A stretch of 6,652 bases of DNA from Hyphomicrobiales bacterium (GTDB lineage: Bacteria > Pseudomonadota > Alphaproteobacteria > Rhizobiales > Xanthobacteraceae), in contig JAKFYO010000162.1 of the NCBI GenBank assembly GCA_021730825.1, positions 1-6,652 on the forward strand, in the 5' to 3' direction. Below are positions 1-6,651 of the stretch, in pieces (the stretch's first letter is position 1; each line of letters begins with the position of its first letter). The notes beneath the pieces were generated by a model. That model was not told the origin of the DNA. It worked only from the letters and a program-made list of their open reading frames with translations, and did not search any database. A program made the position numbers and the translations under genes.

Positions 1-1
1 T

Positions 2-823
2 GCGCGGAAATTTCTCTCTTATCTGCCGGCTTCGGTCGATGAACTGCCGAAGAGAATTGCGCCAACGGACGATCCGAACCGCCGCGAAGAGCAGCTTTTG
101 TCAGCCGTGCCGCGCGACCGCCGCAAGGTATACGACATGCGTAAAGTGTTGAACGCAATCGTGGACAAGGATTCGCTGTTCGAGATGGGGCGCAAATTCG
201 GCGGCCCGGTTATTACCGCGCTTGCGCGCCTCGATGGCTGGCCGATCGCGATTATGGCAAGCGATCCGTTCTTCTATGGCGGTGCCTGGACCGCGGATGC
301 GGCACGCAAGGCGGAACGCTTTATCGATCTGGCGAATACGTTTCACTTGCCGATCGTGAATTTCGTCGATGTTCCGGGCTTTATCATCGGCCCGGAAGCG
401 GAGAAGGCGGGCACGATCCGTTATGGTGCGAAGGCGCTGGCCGCGATGTATCAAAGCGAAGTACCGCAATGTTCGATCATGATGCGCAAAAGCTTCGGCG
501 TTGCCGGTGCCGGGCACATGAATCACACACGCCTGCATTACCGCTACGCATGGCCGTCCGGCGACTGGGGCTCGTTGCCGATCGAAGGCGGCATCGAGGC
601 GGCCTATCGTTCGGACCTTGAAGCCTCGTCCGATCCGAAGAAACTGCTATCCGAGATCGAGGAACGGTTGAACCGCTACCGTTCGCCGTTTCGTACCGCC
701 GAAACCTTCATGGCCGAAGAGATCATCGACCCGCGGAACACGCGGCCTCTGCTCTGCGAGTTCGCAAATCTCGTCGCGAAACTTCGCAAGCCTGGGCCGC
801 GCGCGGCGCCGATGCGGCCTTAA
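2..823 (+). CDS. Acyl-CoA carboxylase, carboxyltransferase (beta) subunit, C-terminal part (5' end outside window)
   Basis: The reading frame is open from the left edge to the TAA at 821-823 and encodes the last 273 residues. The TTG at 98 is internal: homologous sequence (LSYLP, then PTDDPNRRE) continues upstream of it. The protein is the C-terminal half of a biotin-dependent carboxyltransferase, which moves a carboxyl group from carboxybiotin to an acyl-CoA in the cytoplasm. Support comes from VPRDRRKVYDMR (visible residues 36-47), the FVDVPGFIIG core (121-130), the RYGAKAL helix (140-146) and RKSFG (162-166). The loop after RKSFG reads VAGAGHM, where propionyl-CoA carboxylases typically read GAYDVM, so the substrate is probably not propionyl-CoA. 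The biotin carboxylase partner is not in the window. The gene ends 6 bp from the convergent transporter gene. The family call is secure; the substrate is unknown. Confidence 0.9.
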   Translation, partial: ARKFLSYLPASVDELPKRIAPTDDPNRREEQLLSAVPRDRRKVYDMRKVLNAIVDKDSLFEMGRKFGGPVITALARLDGWPIAIMASDPFFYGGAWTADAARKAERFIDLANTFHLPIVNFVDVPGFIIGPEAEKAGTIRYGAKALAAMYQSEVPQCSIMMRKSFGVAGAGHMNHTRLHYRYAWPSGDWGSLPIEGGIEAAYRSDLEASSDPKKLLSEIEERLNRYRSPFRTAETFMAEEIIDPRNTRPLLCEFANLVAKLRKPGPRAAPMRP

Positions 824-829
824 TGCCGG

Positions 830-2248
830 TCAGCGGAAGAACAGGAATGTGGTCACGATGAAGAGCGGCACGAGGATGCAGCCCGACCACAGCATGTAGC
901 CGAAGAAGCTCGGCATCTTGATGCCGCCGTTCCGCGCAATCGCATAGACCATGAAGTTCGGCGCGTTGCCGATATAAGTATTGGCGCCCATGAACACCGC
1001 GCCCGCTGAGATCGCGGTCAGTGTCAGCGCCCCCGTGGTCATCAGTTGCTTCGGATCGCCGCCGGCGAGTTCGAAGAACACCAGATAAGTCGGCGCGTTG
1101 TCGAGGAATGACGACAGAATGCCCGTGAGCCAGAAATAGGCGACATTATTTGCGCTTCCATCCGGATTGGTAACGAGCCCGACGAGCGGCGCGAAGGCGC
1201 CGTTGCGGCCCGCCTGCAACATGGCGAGCACCGGGATGATGGTGATGAAGATGCCGGCGAAGAGCTTTGCGACTTCGAGAATCGGCCCCCATGAGAAGCC
1301 GTTTGCCTCATGGCTCGATTTCGGCGTGAGCCGCAACGAGACAAGTGTCACGACAATCATCGTGATGTCGCGCAGCAAGTTTTGTAGCGCCACTTCAGTG
1401 CCCAGGATCGTCAGCGTACCGATCTTAAGCCGGGCGCTGAGCAGGATTGCTGCGATGATGACGCCGATCAGAATAAAGTTGATGCCGCCACGGACACGAA
1501 TTGGCTTATCCGGCGTCGGATCCTTCTTCGTGTGACCTTCGCGCTTGTAGATGATGCTGTCGATGACGAAGAACCCAGCGAGCAGCACGACCGCGCAGAA
1601 CGCGGTTTCCGGCAGCAAATGTGTCGTAGTCCAGAAGAAATCGACGCCGCGCAGAAAACCTAAAAAGAGCGGCGGATCGCCGAGCGGCGTCAGCGAGCCG
1701 CCGATGTTGGAGACGAGGAAGATAAAAAACACGATCACATGCACGTTGTGCTTGCGGTCGTCGTTTGCGCGCATGATCGGCCGGATCAGCACCATCGAAG
1801 CGCCGGTCGTGCCGATGATGCTCGCGAGCACCGTGCCGATGGCGAGAATTGCGGTATTGGTAGTAGGCGACCCGTGCAGGTTACCGGAAATCACGATGCC
1901 GCTCGCGACCGTGAACAGCGCGAGCAGAAGCAGAATGAAGGGGATGTATTCGAGGAACGCCGTATGCGAGAGCGCATGAACCGCAGGCGTCGGGCCAAAG
2001 ATCAGCGCGAGCGGAAGGATGATCAGCGCCGCCCAGAACGCGGAGATCTTTCCGAAGTGATGCTCCCAGAAGTGCGGCGCGAGCAGCGGAAAAAGCGCAA
2101 TCGAAAGCAGGATTCCGGCGAAGGGTAGAGCCCAGGCGAGGCCGAGTGTGGCCCCATTGATTTCGGCTGCCATTGCCTGCGGCGTGCTTGCAGCAAGAAG
2201 AAAAAGCGCAAGCGCGGTCCTGCCGGCTGTCCGAAGCGAAACGCGCAT
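830..2248 (-). CDS. Ion transporter superfamily membrane protein (NhaD/CitMHS type; probable sodium:proton antiporter)
   Basis: This is a 472-residue polytopic inner-membrane protein. The ATG at 2246-2248 has a Shine-Dalgarno GGGGGA (2254-2259) 5 nt upstream. Residues 1-28 look like a cleavable Sec signal, with a basic start, a hydrophobic core and AMA before AE. About 11-12 hydrophobic segments follow, for example near residues 33-57, 66-86, 98-120, 130-156, 168-186, 212-233, 254-271, 290-306, 325-344, 367-386 and 446-470. Two signature re-entrant-type motifs are visible: NIGGSLTPLGDPPLF (181-195) and, in the second half, SSFLDNAPTYLVF (379-391) with GANTYIGNAPNF (421-432). This duplicated organisation is typical of the ArsB/NhaD/CitMHS superfamily. 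I recall close alphaproteobacterial relatives being named sodium:proton antiporter, but the substrate (Na+/H+ exchange or a carboxylate) cannot be read from sequence. It diverges from the SDR gene and converges on the carboxylase gene. Confidence 0.8.
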   Translation of the reverse strand: MRVSLRTAGRTALALFLLAASTPQAMAAEINGATLGLAWALPFAGILLSIALFPLLAPHFWEHHFGKISAFWAALIILPLALIFGPTPAVHALSHTAFLEYIPFILLLLALFTVASGIVISGNLHGSPTTNTAILAIGTVLASIIGTTGASMVLIRPIMRANDDRKHNVHVIVFFIFLVSNIGGSLTPLGDPPLFLGFLRGVDFFWTTTHLLPETAFCAVVLLAGFFVIDSIIYKREGHTKKDPTPDKPIRVRGGINFILIGVIIAAILLSARLKIGTLTILGTEVALQNLLRDITMIVVTLVSLRLTPKSSHEANGFSWGPILEVAKLFAGIFITIIPVLAMLQAGRNGAFAPLVGLVTNPDGSANNVAYFWLTGILSSFLDNAPTYLVFFELAGGDPKQLMTTGALTLTAISAGAVFMGANTYIGNAPNFMVYAIARNGGIKMPSFFGYMLWSGCILVPLFIVTTFLFFR

Positions 2249-2356
2249 TCCAGTCCCCCAAGGCGATTTTATTTTTATGGCGCGCAGACTAGCTGCCGAT
2301 GCCCGCCATCACAACCTTCCGCCTTGCGGCACACTGTCAGGACGAGTGGACAAGCA

Positions 2357-2383
2357 TTGCGAACGTGATTGAATCCTTCGCAA
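2357..2383. repeat. 7-bp inverted repeat (possible operator or leader hairpin) before the SDR gene
   Basis: The arms are TTGCGAA (2357-2363) and TTCGCAA (2377-2383), perfect complements separated by 13 bases. The spacer holds a smaller palindrome, GATTGAATC (2367-2375), with its centre offset by one base. The right arm ends 2 nt before the Shine-Dalgarno of the SDR gene, so a bound protein or an RNA hairpin here could affect expression. The repeat is seen directly; the function is inferred, and a 7-bp dyad can occur by chance. Confidence 0.4.
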
Positions 2384-2385
2384 AC

Positions 2386-2391
2386 GGAGGA
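2386..2391 (+). promoter_or_regulatory. Shine-Dalgarno site that sets the SDR start
   Basis: GGAGGA lies 7 nt before the ATG at 2399. It decides the start in favour of that ATG over the in-frame TTG at 2369, which has no comparable site and would add ten residues absent from typical SDR N-termini. Confidence 0.85.
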
Positions 2392-2398
2392 ACGAGTA

Positions 2399-3166
2399 AT
2401 GAAATCGCCATTCGATATTTCCGGAAAAGTCGCGCTCATCACCGGATCGAGCCGCGGCATCGGCCGCTCGATCGCGGAGACCATGGCCGGGCTCGGCGCG
2501 AAGGTCGTGGTCTCGTCCCGCAAGGCCGACGCCTGCGAGGAAGTTGCAAAAGCGATCCGCGCCGATGGCGGCGAGGCGAGCGTCATCCCCTGCAACATCT
2601 CGCGCAAGAACGAAGTCGAAGCGCTGGTCAAAGGCACCAAGGACAAATACGGGCGCATTGATATTCTGGTCTGTAATGCGGCGGTGAATCCGGCCTTCGG
2701 TCCCATGGTCGATATTTCCGACGAGGCCTTCGACAAGATCATGGGCTCGAACGTGAAGAGCAATGTCTGGCTCTGCAATCTTACGATCCCCGATATGGCG
2801 AAGCAGGGCGGCGGCTCGATCATCATCGTTTCTTCGATCGGTGGACTACGCGCGTCCCCGATGATCGGCACCTATGGAATTTCAAAGGCCGCCGACTTTG
2901 CGCTCGCGCGCAATTACGCGCAGGAATGGGGCCACAAGAACATTCGCGTGAACTGCATCGCGCCGGGTTTGATCAAGACCGATTTTGCGAAGGCGCTCTG
3001 GGAAAACGAACAGCTCCGCAAGGATCGCGAGACCAAGACGCCGCTGCGGCGCATCGGCGAGCCGCACGAGATCGGCGGCGTCGCTGCCTTTCTCGCATCG
3101 CCGGCGGCGAGTTACATCACCGGCGAAGTGATCGTGGTCGATGGCGGCGTGACGATTGCGCCTTAA
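2399..3166 (+). CDS. SDR family oxidoreductase, DHRS4-like (NADP-type carbonyl/alcohol oxidoreductase)
   Basis: This is a classical short-chain dehydrogenase/reductase of 255 residues, a normal length. The Rossmann glycine motif is TGSSRGIG (15-22). The second beta strand ends VVVSSRK (36-42), with Arg-Lys and no acidic residue, which favours NADP(H). The usual NNAG is replaced by CNAA (92-95). The catalytic tetrad is complete: Asn118, Ser146, Tyr159 and Lys163 (YGISK). The segments NAAVNP (93-98), IRVNCIAPGLIKT (182-194), RRIGEP (217-222) and ASYITGE (237-243) match what I know of the DHRS4 carbonyl/retinol reductase family closely, so a keto or hydroxy group is the likely target; FabG-like 3-oxoacyl reduction is the alternative. 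It has its own leader and converges on the three-dehydrogenase operon, ending at a shared terminator. The natural substrate is unknown, but the neighbours point to acyl-CoA metabolism. Confidence 0.9.
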   Translation: MKSPFDISGKVALITGSSRGIGRSIAETMAGLGAKVVVSSRKADACEEVAKAIRADGGEASVIPCNISRKNEVEALVKGTKDKYGRIDILVCNAAVNPAFGPMVDISDEAFDKIMGSNVKSNVWLCNLTIPDMAKQGGGSIIIVSSIGGLRASPMIGTYGISKAADFALARNYAQEWGHKNIRVNCIAPGLIKTDFAKALWENEQLRKDRETKTPLRRIGEPHEIGGVAAFLASPAASYITGEVIVVDGGVTIAP

Positions 3167-3190
3167 ATTTCCAAGACACTAAAAACAAAA

Positions 3191-3217
3191 AAAAGCCCGG
3201 CAAATTGCCGGGCTTTT
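3191..3217. terminator. Bidirectional rho-independent terminator between convergent genes
   Basis: The stem is GCCCGGC (3195-3201) and GCCGGGC (3207-3213) with an AAATT loop. Flanking A4 (3191-3194) and T4 (3214-3217) extend the pairing. Read on the plus strand it ends SDR transcription with TTTTCTC. Read on the minus strand the hairpin is followed by a much longer T-tract, complementary to the A-rich run at 3181-3194, so it should work better for the ACAD operon. It starts 25 bp after the SDR stop and lies 20 bp past the ACAD stop. Confidence 0.92.
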
Positions 3218-3236
3218 CTCTTCGAATCTGAAGCGA

Positions 3237-4463
3237 TCAGCGCGCGTTGCCGCTGCTCGCCGTGTATTTCTTCAATTCCATCTTCGCGATGGTCTCGCGA
3301 TGCACCTCGTCCGGGCCGTCTGCGAGACGAAGCGTGCGGTTGCCGGCCCAGGCCTTGGCAAGATGGAAGTCAGGCGAGACGCCGGCGCCGCCATGCATCT
3401 GGATCGCGCGGTCGATCACTTTCTGGGTCATGTTGGGCGCCACCACCTTGATCATCGCGATCTCGGCGCGGGCTTCTTTGTTGCCAAGCTCATCCATCTT
3501 GTGCGCGGCGTAGAGCGTGAGCAACCGCGCCTGGTCGATATCCATGCGCGATTCCGCGATCCAGTGGCGGTTGACGCTATGCTCCGCGATCTTCTTGCCG
3601 AAAGCAGTACGCGAAACCGCGCGCTGGCACATCGCTTCCAGTGCACGCTCGGCGGAGCCGATTGCGCGCATGCAGTGATGAATGCGGCCGGGTCCGAGAC
3701 GGCCCTGCGCGATTTCGAAGCCGCGGCCTTCGCCGAGCAGAATGTTCGAGACCGGCACGCGCACGTTCTTGAAATCGACTTCCGCGTGTCCGTGCGGCGC
3801 GTCGTCATAGCCGAAGACGTTGAGGTGACGCATCACGGTCACGCCCGGCGTATCCATCGGGACCAAAATCATCGACTGCCGCTTGTGCAGATCGGCATTC
3901 GGATCGGTCTTGCCCATGAAAATCGCGATCTTGCAGCGATGATCGTTCGCACCCGAGGTCCACCATTTGCGGCCGTTGATCACGTAGTGATCGCCGTCGC
4001 GCTTGATTTCGGACTGGATGTTGGTTGCGTCCGACGAGGCGACCGCGGGTTCGGTCATTGCGAAGCAGGAGCGGATCTTCGCGTCGAGGAGCGGCTCGAG
4101 CCACTCTTTATGATGCTCTTTCGTCCCGTAACGCAGGATCGTTTCCATATTGCCGGTGTCGGGTGCCGAGCAGTTGAACGATTCCGGCCCGATCGGCGAA
4201 CGGCCCATGATCTCGCAGATCTGGCCGTATTCGTAATTCGTCATGCCGTCTTTGTGTTCGGCTTTGGGGAGGAAGAGATTCCAGAGCCCTTGCGCGCGCG
4301 CCTTCTTCTTCAGTTCATCCATGATCGGCGGGCTTTTCCAGCGGTCGCCCTGTTCGTTCAACTGGCGCGCATAGATCGGCTCCGCCGCATAGACATGCTC
4401 GTCCATGAAGGCAGCGACTTTTTTCTTGTACTCGGCCGCCTTCGGCGACAGCGGAATGAACAT
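3237..4463 (-). CDS. Acyl-CoA dehydrogenase family protein, ACAD10/11-like
   Basis: This 408-residue cytosolic flavoprotein is full length for an ACAD. The ATG at 4461-4463 has AGGGAG (4471-4476) 7 nt upstream. Motifs in order are [13 protein letters not shown] (136-148), the FAD/substrate loop; [10 protein letters not shown] (163-172); RTAFGK (285-290), whose Arg contacts the neighbouring subunit's FAD; QMHGGAG (355-361); and ADGPDEVH (381-388). In the last, Asp382 aligns with the catalytic Glu of medium-chain ACADs (YEGT). The ADGPDEVH ending, SSDATN and the about 408-residue length are typical of the ACAD10/ACAD11 group. Family members fused to, or working with, an APH-type kinase remove the 4-hydroxy group of 4-hydroxyacyl-CoAs by way of a phosphoester; others may be ordinary dehydrogenases. 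It is the last gene of the operon, 23 bp after the PimD-like gene. Substrate unknown. Confidence 0.88.
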   Translation of the reverse strand: MFIPLSPKAAEYKKKVAAFMDEHVYAAEPIYARQLNEQGDRWKSPPIMDELKKKARAQGLWNLFLPKAEHKDGMTNYEYGQICEIMGRSPIGPESFNCSAPDTGNMETILRYGTKEHHKEWLEPLLDAKIRSCFAMTEPAVASSDATNIQSEIKRDGDHYVINGRKWWTSGANDHRCKIAIFMGKTDPNADLHKRQSMILVPMDTPGVTVMRHLNVFGYDDAPHGHAEVDFKNVRVPVSNILLGEGRGFEIAQGRLGPGRIHHCMRAIGSAERALEAMCQRAVSRTAFGKKIAEHSVNRHWIAESRMDIDQARLLTLYAAHKMDELGNKEARAEIAMIKVVAPNMTQKVIDRAIQMHGGAGVSPDFHLAKAWAGNRTLRLADGPDEVHRETIAKMELKKYTASSGNAR

Positions 4464-4486
4464 TCTCTCTCTCCCTTATTTTTTGC

Positions 4487-5638
4487 TTACGCGGCGGACT
4501 CAAACCCGCCCATATTTCCGAATTGTTCGAGGTGATAATCGGCGTCGCCGAACTGGATGTCGATGGCGGTTGCGCGCTTGAACCAGTGGCCGACCTTCAG
4601 TTCCATGGTCATGCCGATGCCGCCATGCAACTGGATCGCCTGCTCGCCGACGAATTGCGCGGAACGGCCGATCTGCGTTTTCGCGGCTGCCATCGTCTTG
4701 CGCCGCGTGACCGGGTCTTTCTCGTTGACCATCATGGTAGCCAGGAACGTCATGCTCTTGGCCTGTTCGGCCGCGATCAGCATCTCGACGTTGCGGTGTT
4801 GCAACACCTGGAACGAACCGATGTTGACCCCGAACTGCTTACGCGTCCGGAGATAATCCGTGGTCGCTTCGGTAAGCGCCGAGAATACGCCGACCGCCTC
4901 GCCGCAAAGTGCAGCGATGCCATCGTCTGCGATCTGCTCGATTAGCGGATAAGCGGCACCGGGCTTGCCGATCACGGCATCGGCTTCGACTTTCACGCCG
5001 GAGAGCTGAATTTCCGCGGCAGTCAGGCCATCGATGGTGCGATAACCGCGCCGCGACACGCCGTTTGCCTTCGCGTCGATAATGAAGAGTCCGAGCCCGT
5101 CCTTGTCCCGCGAATTGCCCGAGACGCGCGCGGTGACGATGATGAAATCGGCCTGATCGCCGTTCAGCACCACGCTCTTTGACCCGTCCAGCGTGAAGCC
5201 GTTTCCCGCGGGCTTTGCCGTCGTCTTCACGTCGAACAGGTCGTAGCGCGACTGGCGTTCGGTATGCGCGAACGCGCCGGTGATTTTTCCTTCTGCGATC
5301 TGCGGCAGATACTTGTTCTTCTGCGCATCCGTTCCGAAGCGGCGAATGAGGCCGCCCGCAAGCACGACGGTGGGAAGATAAGGTTCGAGCGCGAGCGCGT
5401 TCCCGATCGTGCTCATCACGATCATGGTCTCGACCGGCCCGCCTTCGATGCCGCCGTGTTCCTCGGAAAATGGCAATCCGAGAATGCCGAGCTCGGCATA
5501 CTGCTTCCAGATCTCGCGGCTCCAGCCGTCCGGGCTCTCCAGAATCTTCTTGCGCCGCTCGAAGTCGTATTTGTCGCCGAGCAGGCCCTCGATGCTGTCT
5601 TTCAGCAACTGCTGCTCTTCCGAAAACTCGAAATCCAT
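4487..5638 (-). CDS. pimD: Acyl-CoA dehydrogenase, small subunit of a PimC/PimD-type pair
   Basis: This is a 383-residue ACAD-fold protein. I chose the ATG at 5636-5638 because its product begins MDFEFSEEQQLLKDS, the usual N-terminus of this family. An in-frame TTG at 5671 would overlap the preceding gene's stop. The Shine-Dalgarno is weak (GAGAAAG, 5648-5654). The protein resembles PimD, the small subunit of pimeloyl-CoA dehydrogenase. It keeps the FAD-binding features of the C-terminal domain: RTRKQFG (264-270) and QLHGGIG (336-342). It lacks the catalytic Glu (the position reads FGDADYH, 363-369), and the usual TEPxxGSD loop has decayed to HTERQSRYD (125-133). It probably forms a heterotetramer with the upstream gene's product and supplies FAD contacts. 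The stop is 23 bp from the next ACAD start. The symbol indicates similarity; actual use of pimeloyl-CoA is unproven. Confidence 0.85.
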   Translation of the reverse strand: MDFEFSEEQQLLKDSIEGLLGDKYDFERRKKILESPDGWSREIWKQYAELGILGLPFSEEHGGIEGGPVETMIVMSTIGNALALEPYLPTVVLAGGLIRRFGTDAQKNKYLPQIAEGKITGAFAHTERQSRYDLFDVKTTAKPAGNGFTLDGSKSVVLNGDQADFIIVTARVSGNSRDKDGLGLFIIDAKANGVSRRGYRTIDGLTAAEIQLSGVKVEADAVIGKPGAAYPLIEQIADDGIAALCGEAVGVFSALTEATTDYLRTRKQFGVNIGSFQVLQHRNVEMLIAAEQAKSMTFLATMMVNEKDPVTRRKTMAAAKTQIGRSAQFVGEQAIQLHGGIGMTMELKVGHWFKRATAIDIQFGDADYHLEQFGNMGGFESAA

Positions 5639-5667
5639 ACGCTTATTCTTTCTCGTCTCGCCCGGCC

Positions 5668-6651
5668 TCAAAGGCCGAGGATCGCTTTCGCGATGATGTT
5701 CTTCTGAATTTCGTTCGATCCGCCGTAGATCGAAACCTTGCGATAGTTGAAATAGATCGGCGCGAGCGGGCCGGCATAATCCGGGCCGATCGGCAATTCG
5801 TTGGAGCCGTCCGCATCTTCGTCTGCAAACGGCAGCGCGAAGGGGCCGACCACCTCCATCAGCAAATCGGTGATGTTCTGCTGAATTTCCGATCCCTTGA
5901 TCTTCAGAATCGAAGATGCCGGATCAGGCTTGTTGTCGCGGCGCTTGCCTTCAGCGGCGACGACGCGCATCTGCGTCATCTCCAATGCTTTCAGCTCGAC
6001 TTCGATCTGCGAAATCTTGGCGCGGAAGCGCGGGTCGTCCATCATCGGCTTGCCGCCCGAAATTTCTAGCTTTGCCAGCTCCTTCAGGCGGCGGACACGC
6101 TCCTTTGAGATGCCGACACGCGCAATTCCGGTACGCTCGTTGCCGAGCAGGAATTTTGCGTAGTCCCAGCCGCGGTTCTCCTGGCCGACGAGGTTCTCGT
6201 AAGGCACCTTCACGTTATCGAAGAAGACCTCGTTTACTTCCTTGCCGCCGTCGATCAGCTGAATTGGGCGTACGGTGATGCCCGGCGTTTTCATGTCGCA
6301 AAGAATGAAGGAGATGCCTTCCTGCTTTTTCGCTTTCGTGTCGGTGCGCGCGAGTACGAAAATCCAGTCGGCATACTGCGCGAGCGTGGTCCAGGTCTTC
6401 TGGCCGTTGATGACCCACTCGTTACCTTCGCGCACTGCCTTCGTGGAAAGTCCGGCGAGATCGGAGCCTGCACCCGGCTCCGAGAAGCCCTGACACCACC
6501 AGTCGTCGATATTGGCGATGCGTGGCAGGAAACGTTTTTTTTGCTCTTCCGAACCGAATGCCGCGATCACCGGGCCAACCATGCTGACACCGAAGGGCAG
6601 CGGATCGGGTGCGGGCGCGCGCTGGAACTCTTCGAGGAAGATATATTTCTG
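5668..6651 (-). CDS. pimC: Acyl-CoA dehydrogenase, large subunit of a PimC/PimD-type pair (5' end outside window)
   Basis: The frame is open to the right edge, giving the last 327 residues of an expected 390-400. The ATG at 6580-6582 is internal, since family sequence (FLEEFQRAPAPDPLPFGVS) precedes it. Visible motifs are SEPGAGSDL (57-65) and INGQKTWTTLA (81-91), both for FAD and substrate, and LGNERTGIAR (169-178). Glu172 in that last motif aligns with the helix-G catalytic base of isovaleryl- and long-chain ACADs. The usual C-terminal base position reads YGGSNEIQ (309-316), with Gly in place of Glu. No RxxFG and no QxxGGxG motif is present; that second position reads MEVVGPF (265-271). The sequence strongly resembles PimC of Rhodopseudomonas palustris, the pimeloyl-CoA dehydrogenase large subunit acting on CoA-activated dicarboxylic acids. 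It precedes the PimD-like gene by 29 bp, matching the pimCD order. Substrate inferred only. Confidence 0.87.
   Translation of the reverse strand, partial: QKYIFLEEFQRAPAPDPLPFGVSMVGPVIAAFGSEEQKKRFLPRIANIDDWWCQGFSEPGAGSDLAGLSTKAVREGNEWVINGQKTWTTLAQYADWIFVLARTDTKAKKQEGISFILCDMKTPGITVRPIQLIDGGKEVNEVFFDNVKVPYENLVGQENRGWDYAKFLLGNERTGIARVGISKERVRRLKELAKLEISGGKPMMDDPRFRAKISQIEVELKALEMTQMRVVAAEGKRRDNKPDPASSILKIKGSEIQQNITDLLMEVVGPFALPFADEDADGSNELPIGPDYAGPLAPIYFNYRKVSIYGGSNEIQKNIIAKAILGL

Larger units (their letters stand above)
2249..2398. promoter_or_regulatory. Divergent intergenic control region between transporter and SDR genes
   Basis: This 150-bp gap separates two divergent start codons and must hold promoters for both genes. 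An AT-rich block at 2266-2280 contains a TAAAAT (minus strand, 2266-2271) that could be a -10 for the transporter, but it would give a very short leader and I see no convincing -35 partner. No clear sigma-70 pair is visible on the plus strand. An inverted repeat lies at 2357-2383 (separate entry). The promoter role is inferred from gene orientation. Confidence 0.5.

Noticed and set aside
101..538. Antisense open frame within the carboxylase gene
   Set aside because: It is a shadow of the conserved carboxyltransferase reading frame, with no ribosome binding site or motif noticed.
815..828. CGGC/GCCG stem at the carboxylase stop as a terminator
   Set aside because: It is four base pairs with no T-run on either strand, too weak to support.
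2369..2398. TTG start for the SDR gene, ten codons upstream of the ATG
   Set aside because: It has no Shine-Dalgarno, while GGAGGA stands 7 nt before the ATG at 2399. The extra residues run through the inverted repeat and the ribosome binding site.
3300..4535. A 411-codon open frame on the plus strand, antisense to the ACAD10/11-like gene
   Set aside because: It is antisense to a clear full-length enzyme gene. The translation is rich in Arg, His, Asp and Ala with no recognisable motif, as expected for an opposite-strand frame of GC-rich coding DNA, and it would run through the shared terminator side without its own signals.
5639..5671. TTG start for the PimD-like gene at 5671
   Set aside because: It would overlap the stop of the preceding gene and add a charged tail before the standard MDFEFSEEQ N-terminus, so the ATG at 5638 is preferred.
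5663..5677. Small hairpin CGGCC/GGCCG around the PimC-like stop codon
   Set aside because: It has only a 5-bp stem and no T-tract, and it lies inside a tightly spaced operon, so it is not a terminator. It may be chance in GC-rich sequence.
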